Below are positions 55,645-64,000 of a stretch of 64,000 bases of DNA, piece by piece (the stretch's first letter is position 1; each line of letters starts with the position of its first letter). A model generated the notes under the pieces. The model searched no databases and was not told where the DNA came from. It saw nothing but the letters and a program-made list of their open reading frames with translations. Source of the stretch: Campylobacter suis (GTDB taxonomy: Bacteria > Campylobacterota > Campylobacteria > Campylobacterales > Campylobacteraceae); contig NZ_CAJHOE010000004.1 of assembly GCF_905120475.1 (NCBI RefSeq), positions 62,001-126,000 of the forward strand, given 5' to 3'. The translations under genes and the position numbers were made by a program.

Positions 55645-57966
55645 ATGACAAAGGTTAATCCGTATTTTAAAACTATCGCTTCTGTCATAGTTGTATCTCT
55701 TTTTGTACTTTATGCTTATCACATTCATATAGATGAAGAAGAGATAGTCATACGCCTATCTGCTGTTTTTAACTTCTGTGTGGCTGGCGTTATCTTAGTG
55801 CAAATTTTGCGTAATGGCTTTGTGAAAAGTTACTGGCTGGCAATATTTTGGATGATATTTACATGGGCGATAGCTGATATTTTGTACGCCGTGCTTAACT
55901 GGGAAGACTCGCGAGATGACTTTTGGATGCAAACAGCGTATGCTGTGCCCATATTTTGCCTATTTTGGGCATTTGTAAGGATGTATATATCTTATGTAAA
56001 ATTTATTAATCCAGTCCAAGCTAGCATAGATACAGAAACGGTTTTTATAACAGCTGTTGCCTTTATACTTTCAGTTTTTTTAAATGATGGTTTTATTACA
56101 GATGTTTCAAATGTGAGATTTTTATATAATTTATTTTATCTTTTTAACGATGTTTTTATCTTTGTTCTTGTGTTTTTTATGTTATTTTCTATAAAAAATT
56201 CAAACGAATGCAAATCCTTTTATACTCTACTTATCGCCGTTCTTTTTTATGCTATTTATGATATTTTCTACTCGTTTGGCGATATTTTAGGATATGACTT
56301 TGACAACGACTACGGTGATCTTGGCTTTGGTGTAGTTTTTATGATGATGATGATAGCGTCGTTTTATTTAAAACCAAATGAGCATAAACTTGTTATAGTT
56401 AAAGATAGTGCGGGTATTTCGATACTAAAAAAGTCTAGTATTTTGATATTTGTTATTGTCGTAAAGCTATTTTTTGGTGCAGATATAGACTATATATATG
56501 CCGCAGCAATGCTTTGTGTGACGCTATTTTACGCTACGATAACATTTCATGTTACAAATATAGCTCAGACTAAAGAGCTTATCGAGGAGTATAGAAAAAA
56601 TAAAGACGATATAAAAGAGCTTATAAAAAAGCGTAAAGAAGATTTAGTGCAAAAATACAATACGCTTAGCGATACTAGCAAATACGACTATCTGACACAA
56701 GCTTATAACCGTCCGTTTTTTCTAAAGCAGTTAAATGAGATGATAAATACAATGGATATGGGCGAGGAGGTTAGTGTTTATAATATCGACCTTAATCGCT
56801 TTAAATTTATCAACGATACCTATGGACATTACGCTGGCGATGAGGTTTTAATAAGACTTGTAAGCAACATAAAAGAAATTTTACCTAAAAATGGTATCGT
56901 GGGAAGATTTAGTGGTGATTTTATAGTTATTGCAACAAAGATAAAAGCCAAAGAAAATGACTATATCCAGTTTTGTAATAAAATTTTAAAACAGATCCGC
57001 ACGCCAATTATGGTTGATGGGCGAAGAATTTACTTAAATGCAAGCATAGGTATCAGCAACACTCAAACAAGCCATATAAAAACCGACGATCTTTTGGCAC
57101 ACTCCCAAGAGGCATTAAGCTATGCAAAAGAGAGTATAAGCCTTAGTTATGTGGTTTATGACGAGAAGATAGGGTTGAAAAATTTGCAAAAACAGCATTT
57201 AGAAATTTTGCTTGAAAATGCCAATTTTGAAAATGAGTTTAAGCTGTACTACCAGCCACAATACGAGATAAACTATCGTCAATTAAAGGGCGCTGAGGTA
57301 CTTTTGCGATGGATCTCGCCGATTAAAGGTTTTGTCTCGCCTGGGGTTTTTATCCCGATAGCAGAAGAGAGCCAAATGATCTCAAAGATAGGCTACTTTG
57401 TTGCTAAAAATGCAATGAAACGAACAGCTGAAATAAACAAAAAGTACGGACTTGATCTAAAAATAAGCATAAATGTATCTCCGCGCCAGCTTGAAGATAT
57501 GAATTTTGTCCCTACTATGTTTGAATATATGAGCGAGTTTGATATAAAGCCAGAGCATATATGCTTTGAGATCACAGAGATGAGTCTTATGGAATCTGAT
57601 GAGATAATGAAAGAGGCTCTTTTGCAGTTTAAAGAAAGAGGCATAGATGTTGCGCTTGATGACTTTGGAACTGGCTTTTCATCGCTAAGCTATATCAGCA
57701 AATACGCCATAGATAAGATAAAGATAGCAAAAGAGCTAGTTGATAATATCGTCTTAAACGAAGCTGAACGCGAGGTTGTAAGAGCTATTATAGTTATGGC
57801 AAAGAATTTAGGCATAAAAACGATAGCAGAAGGTGTTGAGACCGAGGCTCAGGTGCAAGTTTTACGCCAGCTTGGATGTGAAGAAATTCAAGGGTATTTT
57901 TGGGGTAAGCCGCTTAGCGAAGATGACTTTATAACGCTTATACGCGGCTATTCTAGACTTTTATAG
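55645..57966 (+). CDS. GGDEF/EAL membrane protein, probable c-di-GMP phosphodiesterase
   Basis: A 773-residue protein. About eight membrane segments (residues 8-310) form an MHYT/MASE-like sensor module, followed by a short coiled linker, a GGDEF domain (about 345-500) and an EAL domain (about 520-765). The GGDEF site is degenerate (FSGDF, 422-426), so no cyclase activity is expected. The EAL motif reads EVL at 551-553, with LDDFGTGFSSLSY (D672 region) and TIAEGVET retained, so phosphodiesterase activity is likely. Start ATG 55645, 28 bases after ciaB. Confidence 0.85.
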   Translation: MTKVNPYFKTIASVIVVSLFVLYAYHIHIDEEEIVIRLSAVFNFCVAGVILVQILRNGFVKSYWLAIFWMIFTWAIADILYAVLNWEDSRDDFWMQTAYAVPIFCLFWAFVRMYISYVKFINPVQASIDTETVFITAVAFILSVFLNDGFITDVSNVRFLYNLFYLFNDVFIFVLVFFMLFSIKNSNECKSFYTLLIAVLFYAIYDIFYSFGDILGYDFDNDYGDLGFGVVFMMMMIASFYLKPNEHKLVIVKDSAGISILKKSSILIFVIVVKLFFGADIDYIYAAAMLCVTLFYATITFHVTNIAQTKELIEEYRKNKDDIKELIKKRKEDLVQKYNTLSDTSKYDYLTQAYNRPFFLKQLNEMINTMDMGEEVSVYNIDLNRFKFINDTYGHYAGDEVLIRLVSNIKEILPKNGIVGRFSGDFIVIATKIKAKENDYIQFCNKILKQIRTPIMVDGRRIYLNASIGISNTQTSHIKTDDLLAHSQEALSYAKESISLSYVVYDEKIGLKNLQKQHLEILLENANFENEFKLYYQPQYEINYRQLKGAEVLLRWISPIKGFVSPGVFIPIAEESQMISKIGYFVAKNAMKRTAEINKKYGLDLKISINVSPRQLEDMNFVPTMFEYMSEFDIKPEHICFEITEMSLMESDEIMKEALLQFKERGIDVALDDFGTGFSSLSYISKYAIDKIKIAKELVDNIVLNEAEREVVRAIIVMAKNLGIKTIAEGVETEAQVQVLRQLGCEEIQGYFWGKPLSEDDFITLIRGYSRLL

Positions 57967-58149
57967 TTCAGCTTTTATCTCATCGTTTGACTTAACAACC
58001 ATGCCAGAACCGTGTATAACGCTAGGTACACAGCTTGTGCATATATCTACCTCTTCGCCATTTTTGTGCGCACGGATAAATACAGCATTTGCATCATCTG
58101 TACTTTTTAGTCCGCAAACATTGCAAACTACGATGTTATTTTCTCTCAT
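57961..58149 (-). CDS. Zinc-ribbon mini-protein, 62 residues
   Basis: A small soluble protein with two CxxC knuckles, CNVCG near residue 9 and CTSCV near residue 37, likely holding one metal ion. No known function. AAAAAGGAGTAAG precedes the ATG on the minus strand. On the minus strand it has a TATAAT (58182-58177) and an FNR-type box centred near -41.5, so it is probably induced with low oxygen. Its end overlaps the tail of the convergent GGDEF/EAL gene. Confidence 0.7.
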   Translation of the reverse strand: MRENNIVVCNVCGLKSTDDANAVFIRAHKNGEEVDICTSCVPSVIHGSGMVVKSNDEIKAEL

Positions 58150-58176
58150 CCTTACTCCTTTTTAAAAATTTTTGTT

Positions 58177-58182
58177 ATTATA
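58177..58182 (-). promoter_or_regulatory. -10 element of the zinc-ribbon gene
   Basis: On the minus strand this reads TATAAT. A start at about 58170 would put the FNR-type box centre (58211.5) near -41.5. Confidence 0.55.
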
Positions 58183-58204
58183 GTGATATTTTTATTTTTT
58201 TAAG

Positions 58205-58218
58205 ATGATTTACATCAA
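58205..58218. promoter_or_regulatory. FNR/CRP-family box between the zinc-ribbon gene and dut
   Basis: ATGATTTACATCAA matches TTGAT-N4-ATCAA at 9 of 10 fixed positions. The 13 bases TGATTTACATCAA are identical to the minus-strand box before nrfHA. It lies near -41.5 from the putative minus-strand start and near -44 from the dut start. Confidence 0.6.
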
Positions 58219-58243
58219 CACTTAAAATTTCAGCCATTTTTGC

Positions 58244-58249
58244 TATAAT
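58244..58249 (+). promoter_or_regulatory. Extended -10 element of dut
   Basis: TATAAT preceded by TGC gives an extended -10, about 25-30 bases before the dut start, with AAAAAGG following. Confidence 0.6.
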
Positions 58250-58276
58250 TTCAGCCAAAAAGAAAAAGGCGATATG

Positions 58277-58972
58277 ATGAACGAAAAAGATATAGTTTTG
58301 GCGATGTTAAATTTACAGCAAAGTTTAAATGATGAAACTAACGGAAATGGCTGGGAAAATGGCTATACAAAACAAGGTAAGATTATCAACTGGCGCCGTT
58401 GCATATATATGGAGTGTGCTGAGCTTATAGATAGCTTTGCTTGGAAACACTGGAAGAGTATATCCGCACCAACAGATGAGCAAAATTTGCGTGTTGAAGT
58501 CGTTGATATATGGCACTTTGTGATGAGTTTAGCCCTGCAAATTTATAAAGCAAAGGGGCTTGGCGATACAAATAAACTAGCTGATGAGATTTGTTCTGCA
58601 AGCGGATTTTCAAGCTTTTGCAAAGAGCCCATGAAAGTGGCTGATGAGAGCATTTATGAGATTATGAATGATATTGAGATGCTTATACATAAGTGTAGCG
58701 GCTTTGAGAATGATATATTTGACATGCTTAAAATTTACTTCACTATGTCGCTAAAATGTGGGGTCAATCTCTACTCGCTTTATGAGTGCTATATAGCTAA
58801 AAATGTCCTAAACCGCTTTCGCCAGCACAATGGCTATAAAGAGGGCAGCTATAAAAAGTTGTGGAACGGCAAAGAGGATAATGTTGTTATGAGTGAAATT
58901 TTATCTCGTGGACTTGGTAGTGTGGATGAAATTTATGCCGCACTTGAGCGTGAATACAAAGCTATAAAATAA
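58277..58972 (+). CDS. dut: Dimeric all-alpha dUTPase
   Basis: A 231-residue dUTP diphosphatase of the MazG-like dimeric class used by Campylobacter, unlike the trimeric beta enzyme. Visible are LAMLNLQQSLNDETNGNGWENG, INWRRCIYMECAELIDSFAWKHWK (E-x-x-E metal site) and VEVVDIWHFVMSLAL (E-x-x-D). It keeps uracil out of DNA. ATG 58277 is seven bases from AGG; ATG 58274 is also possible. The last base overlaps the following ATG. Confidence 0.88.
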   Translation: MNEKDIVLAMLNLQQSLNDETNGNGWENGYTKQGKIINWRRCIYMECAELIDSFAWKHWKSISAPTDEQNLRVEVVDIWHFVMSLALQIYKAKGLGDTNKLADEICSASGFSSFCKEPMKVADESIYEIMNDIEMLIHKCSGFENDIFDMLKIYFTMSLKCGVNLYSLYECYIAKNVLNRFRQHNGYKEGSYKKLWNGKEDNVVMSEILSRGLGSVDEIYAALEREYKAIK

Positions 58973-59709
58973 TGCAAATTTATAACCTTTTCTTGCTATC
59001 TTTGCATGATTTTTGGACGAAAAAATTTATCATGCTTAGTATTTTGCCGCTTATTTGTAGTGTTATCGTGCTTGGAGTCGGGTTTTTTTGGGCTAGTTCT
59101 GAGCTTAAAGATGTGCTTTCTCAGGCACTTAATAGCGGAGACTTTGGGTTTTTTGATCTTAGCGCATATCCGATGATCATGAGCGTTATTAGCCACGGGA
59201 CTGTTAGCTGGGTCTTAAGTGCTACGCTTTATGCGCTTGGCACTTACTTTATGCTTATGCTTAGCATTGTAGTTGCCCTTGGTATAGCTGGGTTTTTAAC
59301 GCCAGTTGTTGCAAATGAGATAAATGCCCGCCATTACAGGGCAAAATTTACGCCCATTAGCACGGCTAAAAGTTTGAGACTTATGGGAGTTGTGGGTCTT
59401 AAATTCCTTGGTCTTTTGATTATTTGTTTGCCTTTTATGTTTGTGCCAGTTATAAATTTTATCGCTATAAATGTCCCATTTTTTTATATCTACGCTAAGC
59501 TTTTGCTTATAGATGTCGGCTCAAATACCATAAGTGAGGCAAAATTTAAACTACTTTGGCTGGATAATGGCGGGTTTAAATTTTTGTTTTTTGCCTTTTG
59601 TTTTTACATTATCTCGCTTGTGCCACTGCTTGGACTACTTTTTCAGCTCTTTTTTATCATATTTTTATCACATTTATTTTTTCAAGTAGAGGCTGCAACT
59701 CGTTTTTAA
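58972..59709 (+). CDS. EI24/CysZ-like integral membrane protein
   Basis: A 245-residue protein with about five to six membrane segments. The pattern LSLHDFWTKKFIMLSILPLICSVIV, a loop SAYPMIMSVISHGTVSWVLS, then LTPVVANEINARHY and NAR-like later helices matches the EI24-domain (CysZ-like) family. E. coli CysZ is a sulfate transporter, but that function should not be assumed here. It overlaps dut by one base, so both are probably co-transcribed. Confidence 0.7.
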   Translation: MQIYNLFLLSLHDFWTKKFIMLSILPLICSVIVLGVGFFWASSELKDVLSQALNSGDFGFFDLSAYPMIMSVISHGTVSWVLSATLYALGTYFMLMLSIVVALGIAGFLTPVVANEINARHYRAKFTPISTAKSLRLMGVVGLKFLGLLIICLPFMFVPVINFIAINVPFFYIYAKLLLIDVGSNTISEAKFKLLWLDNGGFKFLFFAFCFYIISLVPLLGLLFQLFFIIFLSHLFFQVEAATRF

Positions 59710-59783
59710 GCTAGTTTATAACTGACCTTTGATAAAATCATAGTAATTTTATATTTTTATATTTTTTTAAAAAAGGCGGCATT

Positions 59784-61022
59784 ATGATAAACAGAAGTCG
59801 GTTACAAAAAGAGTTTGAGACTATCTCAAAATTTGGTGCTTTGCCAAATGGTGGACTTACGCGCCTTGCTTTTAGCAGCGAGGATATAGCTGCTAGAAAC
59901 TATCTACTAAACTTGATCAAAGAGGCTGGTCTTAGTGTTAGAATCGATAATGTTGGCAACATTTTTGCTAGACATGATGAAGGCGTTGCTGACAAAAATT
60001 TACCGCCAGTAAGTGTTGGCTCGCACATTGATAGTGTTCCTCAGGGCGGCTTTTATGATGGCACACTTGGTGTAATGGCTGGACTTGAGGCGATAAGAGC
60101 GATAAAGGAAAGCTCAAAAAAGCTTGCAAGAGCACTTGAGCTTATCGTCTTTGTTTGCGAGGAGTCAAGCCGTTTTAAGATGGCAACTATGGGCTCAAAA
60201 ATAGTTGCTGGCAAACTTAGTAAAAACCTTATAAAAGAGCTAAAGGATGATGACGGAGTAAGTGCTTTTGAGGCAATGCAAAATGCTGGTTTTATGCCTG
60301 AAAATTTAGAAAATTCTTTACTTAAAAACGGAACTTATAAGACATATTTAGAACTACATATAGAGCAAGGCCCTGTTTTAGAGCGCTTAGACATACCAGT
60401 TGGGTTGGTAAGTGGCATAGCAGCGCCCATACGCTACGAGTTAAAAATTTTAGGCAGAGCTGATCATAGTGGCGCAACACCTATGAATATGCGATGTGAC
60501 GCCCTTGTTTGTGCTAGCGAGATTATCCTTGCGGTTAATGAAAATGCAAAAATATATAAGACTGCTGTTGCGACAGTAGGTTATGCAAAAGCCGCGCCAG
60601 GTGTGCTAAATGTCATACCTGGAGAGTGTATTTTGGGGCTTGATATAAGAGATGTTAATGCTTTGGATTTAGCCGAACTAGACGCTAAAATTTGCAAACA
60701 GATAGATGAAATTTGTATCAAACATGGCTGTAAATTTGAGCTTAAAGAGCTTACTCGTGATACGCCTACTAGGCTTGATGATGGTGTTATAAATTTGATG
60801 CAAGATATAGCCAAAAAGCTTGAGATTAAAACGCATATTTTGCCAAGTGGCGCAGGGCATGACGCGATGCATTTAAAGGGGATCGCAGATAGTGTTGGCA
60901 TGATATTTGTACCATGCGAAAATGGTATAAGTCATAACATAAATGAAAATATAAATTTTAGCGATGTATTTTTTGCGACAGAGCTTTTGGCGCAAAGTAT
61001 GGCAGAGCTTGCAAAGGAGTAA
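59784..61022 (+). CDS. M20 amidase, hydantoinase/carbamoylase (HyuC) type
   Basis: A 412-residue Zn-dependent amidohydrolase. SVGSHIDSVPQGGFYDGTLGVMAG carries the first metal His and bridging Asp, VCEESSRF the catalytic Glu pair, ELHIEQGPVLE a metal His, and ADHSGATPM and GAGHDAMHL the dimer-site and last His. Members hydrolyse N-carbamoyl-L-amino acids, allantoate or beta-ureidopropionate; which one is open. AAAAAGGCGG precedes the ATG. First gene of a likely operon with the following three. Confidence 0.85.
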   Translation: MINRSRLQKEFETISKFGALPNGGLTRLAFSSEDIAARNYLLNLIKEAGLSVRIDNVGNIFARHDEGVADKNLPPVSVGSHIDSVPQGGFYDGTLGVMAGLEAIRAIKESSKKLARALELIVFVCEESSRFKMATMGSKIVAGKLSKNLIKELKDDDGVSAFEAMQNAGFMPENLENSLLKNGTYKTYLELHIEQGPVLERLDIPVGLVSGIAAPIRYELKILGRADHSGATPMNMRCDALVCASEIILAVNENAKIYKTAVATVGYAKAAPGVLNVIPGECILGLDIRDVNALDLAELDAKICKQIDEICIKHGCKFELKELTRDTPTRLDDGVINLMQDIAKKLEIKTHILPSGAGHDAMHLKGIADSVGMIFVPCENGISHNINENINFSDVFFATELLAQSMAELAKE

Positions 61023-61024
61023 AG

Positions 61025-62341
61025 ATGGATAAGATAGCAACTGAAGTTTTGGCACTAAAAGATGAGCTCATAGCCGAGCGTCGCTTTTTTCACGCACATC
61101 CTGAGACTGGCTGGCATACATTTTTTACGACGGCAGTTATAGCCGATAAGTTAGAAAAACTGGGATATATGCTAAAGATGGGTAAAGATGTTGTTGCTGC
61201 AGACAAAAGAGCTGGGCTTGGCTCAGCTGAAGCTTGCCAAAAAGCGTTAGAGCGAGCAAGAAATTTGCTAAATGCCCAACAGGCAAAATATCTTGATGTC
61301 ATGCAGGACGGACTCACTGGTTTGGTTGCTGATATAGATACTGGTAGAGAGGGCAAATTTACGGCATTTCGCTTTGATATAGATGGTGTTGATGTAACCG
61401 AAAGTAAAGAAGATGATCATAGGCCGTTCAAAGAGGGCTTTAGGGCTGATATTGACGGTATAACTCATGCTTGTGGGCACGATGGGCATATAAGCATAGG
61501 GCTAGGGCTTGCAAAGCTGATAGCAAAAAATTTAAGCCAGTTTAATGGTAAATTTCGCTTTATCTTTCAAACAGCAGAAGAGGGCACAAGGGGTGCTGTG
61601 GGTATGGAAGCAGCTGGTGTGCTTGATGGTGTGCAGCATCTACTTGGCGGACATATCGGCTTTCAAGCGACAAATTTTGGTGGGATAATATGTGGCACAA
61701 ATAAACTTTTAGCGACCTCAAAATTTGATGTCATCTTAAAGGGCAAGTCTGCTCACGCAGCTGGCGCTCCACAAGAGGGAGCAAACGCTCTTTTAGCGGC
61801 TGCTCAAATAGCACTTAACATGCACGCCATAACCCGCCATAGTGATGGAGTTACGCGTATAAATGTCGGTGTTTTAAGGGCTGGCGAGGGTCGAAATGTC
61901 ATAGCTCCAAACGGCTATTTAGCTTGTGAAACTAGAGGCGAGACAACTGAGCTTAATGACTTTATGCGAGAAAAATGCGAGCAGATAGTAAAGGGTGTAA
62001 GCCTGTCTTATGGCGTAGAGTATGAGATAGTTCCGACTGGTGGCACAAGTGGTGGGGATAGTGATGAATTTACGACTGCTCTTTATGAAAAATGCGCACT
62101 TGCATCGCCATTTATCCAAGATGATAAGATTAGGCGTGAGCTAAATTTTGGCGCATGCGAGGACTTTGCTCACTTTATGCAAAAAGTCCAGCAAAATGGT
62201 GGCAAAAGCGGTTATTTGATGATAGGCACTAAGCTTTGCGCTGGACATCATAATGCAAAATTTGATTTTGATGAAGATTGTTTGGTGAGCGGTGTAGATA
62301 TATTTTTACGCTGCGCCTTTGAGCTAAATGGCATAAAATAA
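61025..62341 (+). CDS. M20 peptidase, AbgA-like amidohydrolase
   Basis: A 438-residue metallo-amidohydrolase of the M20D type. Metal-site residues occur in FRFDIDGVDV, HACGHDGHISIGLG and FIFQTAEEGTRGAVGM; GKSAHAAGAPQEGANALLAA is the dimerisation domain, and CAGHHNAKFDFDE the last His. The insertion at about 55-100 and overall layout recall AbgA, which with AbgB cleaves p-aminobenzoyl-glutamate. Here it stands with a HyuC-like gene and a dipeptidase, so acyl-amino acid scavenging is a fair guess. AAAGGAGTAAAG precedes the ATG. Confidence 0.8.
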   Translation: MDKIATEVLALKDELIAERRFFHAHPETGWHTFFTTAVIADKLEKLGYMLKMGKDVVAADKRAGLGSAEACQKALERARNLLNAQQAKYLDVMQDGLTGLVADIDTGREGKFTAFRFDIDGVDVTESKEDDHRPFKEGFRADIDGITHACGHDGHISIGLGLAKLIAKNLSQFNGKFRFIFQTAEEGTRGAVGMEAAGVLDGVQHLLGGHIGFQATNFGGIICGTNKLLATSKFDVILKGKSAHAAGAPQEGANALLAAAQIALNMHAITRHSDGVTRINVGVLRAGEGRNVIAPNGYLACETRGETTELNDFMREKCEQIVKGVSLSYGVEYEIVPTGGTSGGDSDEFTTALYEKCALASPFIQDDKIRRELNFGACEDFAHFMQKVQQNGGKSGYLMIGTKLCAGHHNAKFDFDEDCLVSGVDIFLRCAFELNGIK

Positions 62342-62350
62342 GGAGAAAAA

Positions 62351-63049
62351 ATGAAAAAAGCACTACTTTTAAGCGCGTCAAGCTATAAAGATACAGGCTA
62401 CTTAAATCACTGCAAAGGCTGGATAAAAGACTTTTGTGGCGAGCGTTGGGATGATGAAATTTTGTTTATCCCATTTGCTGGAGTTAGGCGAACGAACGAA
62501 GAGTATGAAAAAAAGGTTCGTGAGTGCTTAAATAACGATAAGATCGTATCTATACACCGATATAAAGATAAAAAAGCAGCAGTTAAAAATGCTAAAACTA
62601 TCGCAGTTGGCGGGGGAAATACTTTCATGCTTTTGCATCTTCTTTATAAATTTGATCTAGTTGATGCGGTGCGTGAGGCTGTTGAAGATGGTGCACTTTA
62701 CTTTGGCTGGTCGGCTGGAGCAAATGTTGCTGGAAGCACGATGATGACAACAAATGATATGCCTATCGTTATGCCACGCTCGTTTGATAGTTTTAAAATT
62801 TTTCCACATCAAATAAACCCACATTTTATCAGTGGTAAAATTTCGGGACATAATGGCGAGAGTAGGGAGGAGCGACTTGAAGAGTTTTTAATAGCTAATC
62901 AAAAATCGCAAATTTATGCACTTCCTGAAGGGTCTGCGATAGTTATAAACGGCTATGAGGCGCAGATATTTGGTCATGCGGATGCGTTAAAATTTGAGTA
63001 TGAAAAAGAGCCACAGACTATACAGCTTGGCTTGAAATTTAAAATTTAA
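62351..63049 (+). CDS. pepE: Dipeptidase E (alpha-aspartyl dipeptidase)
   Basis: A 232-residue cytoplasmic serine peptidase of family S51 that cleaves N-terminal Asp dipeptides. The nucleophile serine is in YFGWSAGANVAGSTM, and DMPIV and NPHFISG (His) follow, giving the Ser-His arrangement. Length equals the E. coli enzyme's. The operon partner DcuC would handle the C4 acids to which aspartate is linked in anaerobic metabolism. AAGGAG precedes the ATG. Confidence 0.88.
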   Translation: MKKALLLSASSYKDTGYLNHCKGWIKDFCGERWDDEILFIPFAGVRRTNEEYEKKVRECLNNDKIVSIHRYKDKKAAVKNAKTIAVGGGNTFMLLHLLYKFDLVDAVREAVEDGALYFGWSAGANVAGSTMMTTNDMPIVMPRSFDSFKIFPHQINPHFISGKISGHNGESREERLEEFLIANQKSQIYALPEGSAIVINGYEAQIFGHADALKFEYEKEPQTIQLGLKFKI

Positions 63050-63060
63050 AGGGGGAAGTT

Positions 63061-64000
63061 ATGGAGAGTTTTAGACTGATTTTAGCGATACTTGGTATCG
63101 TAGCCGTGGTGTTTTTGCTTATTAAAAAATTTGAAACACGCACCGTGCTTATAGGCGTTGGCTTGTTGCTTTGTCTAGCCGCGTTTGATCCGATGGCTGG
63201 CTTTAAAGCCTTTACTGATAATATGGTAAAAGCTGGACTCATAAAGGCTATTTGTGCTAGTATGGGCTTTGCTTTTGTTATGAAATATACAAAATGCGAC
63301 CAGCACCTTGTGCGCCTTTTAACTAGCCCGCTTAAAAATGTTGGCTTTGTGCTTATCCCGCTAACTGTTGCGCTGACATATTTTATAAATATCGCCATTC
63401 CTTCAGCAGCAGGTTGTTCAGCAGCTGTTGGCGCTACTCTTATACCTTTGCTAATGGCAGCTGGCGTGCGCCCTGAGATGGCAGCAGCTTCAGTTTTTGC
63501 AGGCACTTTTGGCGGAGTTTTAAGCCCTGGCTCAGCGCACAATGTCTTTGTTGCTGATATGGTTAAAAAGAGTGTGCCTGACTACACAGTACAAGAGGTT
63601 ATAAAAGTGCAGTTTCCAAGCGCGATAACATCTTTAATCGTCGTTCTTATAGCCATGAGCGTGATAGCCATAATCTTAAAAGACTATCAAAAGGGTACAA
63701 ATTTTAGTAACACAAATGATAAAGCTAGCACAACAACTATCGAAAAGACAAATTTTTTATATGCGATGATGCCACTTGTTCCACTGGTTATCTTAGTTAT
63801 AGGCGGCACAAGCCTTAAAAACTATCCATTTTTAGCATGGACAAAGATGGGTGTTGCAGAGGCAATGCTTCTTGGTGCTATCGTTTCTATCGCTGTAACT
63901 TGGACAAATCCACAAAAAATCACGAAAGAATTTTTTAGTGGTATGGGGAGCGCGTATGCTGAGGTTATGGGTATCATCATAGCAGCTGGAGTTTTTGTCG
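63061..64000 (+). CDS. dcuC: DcuC-type anaerobic C4-dicarboxylate transporter (3' end outside the window)
   Basis: The first 313 residues of a multi-spanning carrier. IAIPSAAGCSAAVGATLIPLLMAAGV, ASVFAGTFGGVLSPGSAHNVFVADM, FLYAMMPLVPLVILVIGG and the stretch FSGMGSAYAEVMGIIIAAGVFV agree with DcuC-family proteins. DcuC exchanges succinate and fumarate or aspartate in anaerobic cells. The start is ATG 63061 after AAAGGGGGAAG. Twelve bases separate it from pepE. The stop codon lies beyond base 64000. Confidence 0.82.
   Translation, partial: MESFRLILAILGIVAVVFLLIKKFETRTVLIGVGLLLCLAAFDPMAGFKAFTDNMVKAGLIKAICASMGFAFVMKYTKCDQHLVRLLTSPLKNVGFVLIPLTVALTYFINIAIPSAAGCSAAVGATLIPLLMAAGVRPEMAAASVFAGTFGGVLSPGSAHNVFVADMVKKSVPDYTVQEVIKVQFPSAITSLIVVLIAMSVIAIILKDYQKGTNFSNTNDKASTTTIEKTNFLYAMMPLVPLVILVIGGTSLKNYPFLAWTKMGVAEAMLLGAIVSIAVTWTNPQKITKEFFSGMGSAYAEVMGIIIAAGVFV

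Overview
The window is an AT-rich, densely packed bacterial chromosome segment whose gene content and order point to Campylobacter, and not C. jejuni itself. The main evidence is a complete N-linked protein glycosylation (pgl) locus running pglI-H-H-J-B-A-C-D-E-F-G, followed by cheY-prmA-ftsH-psd-like-pssA. Supporting evidence is a ptmE-F-B-A flagellar legionaminic acid cluster, a futalosine-pathway mqnA, a tRNA-Sec gene, a mlaA-mlaC-RND operon, nrfHA, a 610-residue CiaB homologue, and a poly-G tract at a glycan gene. Assignments rest on recognition of protein families and conserved order; no database search was run.

Layout. 1-3.7 kb: end of a PIG-L deacetylase gene interrupted at a run of eight G, then ptmE, ptmF, ptmB and ptmA. 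3.8-5.2 kb: flavodoxin-fold quinone reductase, mqnA, tRNA-Sec. 5.3-9.6 kb: BON-domain lipoprotein facing a leftward mlaA-mlaC-RND phospholipid transport operon. 9.7-13.2 kb: molybdate operon modE-modA-mop-modC-modB. 13.2-18.7 kb: a large methyltransferase, two small unknown genes, a PolB-type exonuclease, an exported ATP-dependent DNA ligase and a luciferase-family oxidoreductase. 18.8-21.0 kb: nrfHA nitrite reductase (leftward) with an FNR-type box.

21.2-38.8 kb: the pgl locus. It is unusual in starting with gne, a nucleotide-sugar dehydrogenase, a Wzx-like flippase and a GT25 glycosyltransferase, with no PglK ABC flippase in the locus. A small insertion holding a degenerate DUF4156 gene and a tiny HTH gene lies between pglD and pglE. 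38.8-44.7 kb: hisH, hisA, cheY, prmA, ftsH, a phosphatidylserine decarboxylase-like gene and pssA. 44.7-48.6 kb: a leucine-rich leader peptide with a hairpin, leuA, a guanidinium exporter (SMR) gene and mnmG. 48.8-51.7 kb: TRAP transporter dctPQM. 51.8-53.7 kb: formate/nitrite channel, thioesterase, and a frameshifted membrane protein gene. 53.8-59.7 kb: ciaB, a GGDEF/EAL protein, a zinc-ribbon mini-protein, dUTPase and a CysZ/EI24-like membrane protein. 59.8-64 kb: an operon of two M20-type amidohydrolases, dipeptidase E and a DcuC transporter that runs off the window.

Functionally, two glycosylation systems (O-linked flagellin legionaminic acid and N-linked glycan) and anaerobic metabolism (nitrite reduction, molybdate uptake for Mo enzymes, formate/nitrite channel, C4-dicarboxylate transport) dominate. 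A shared 13-base element upstream of nrfHA and of the divergent promoters at 58.2 kb suggests both belong to one FNR/CRP-type anaerobic regulon. I saw no CRISPR array, IS element, prophage or rRNA.
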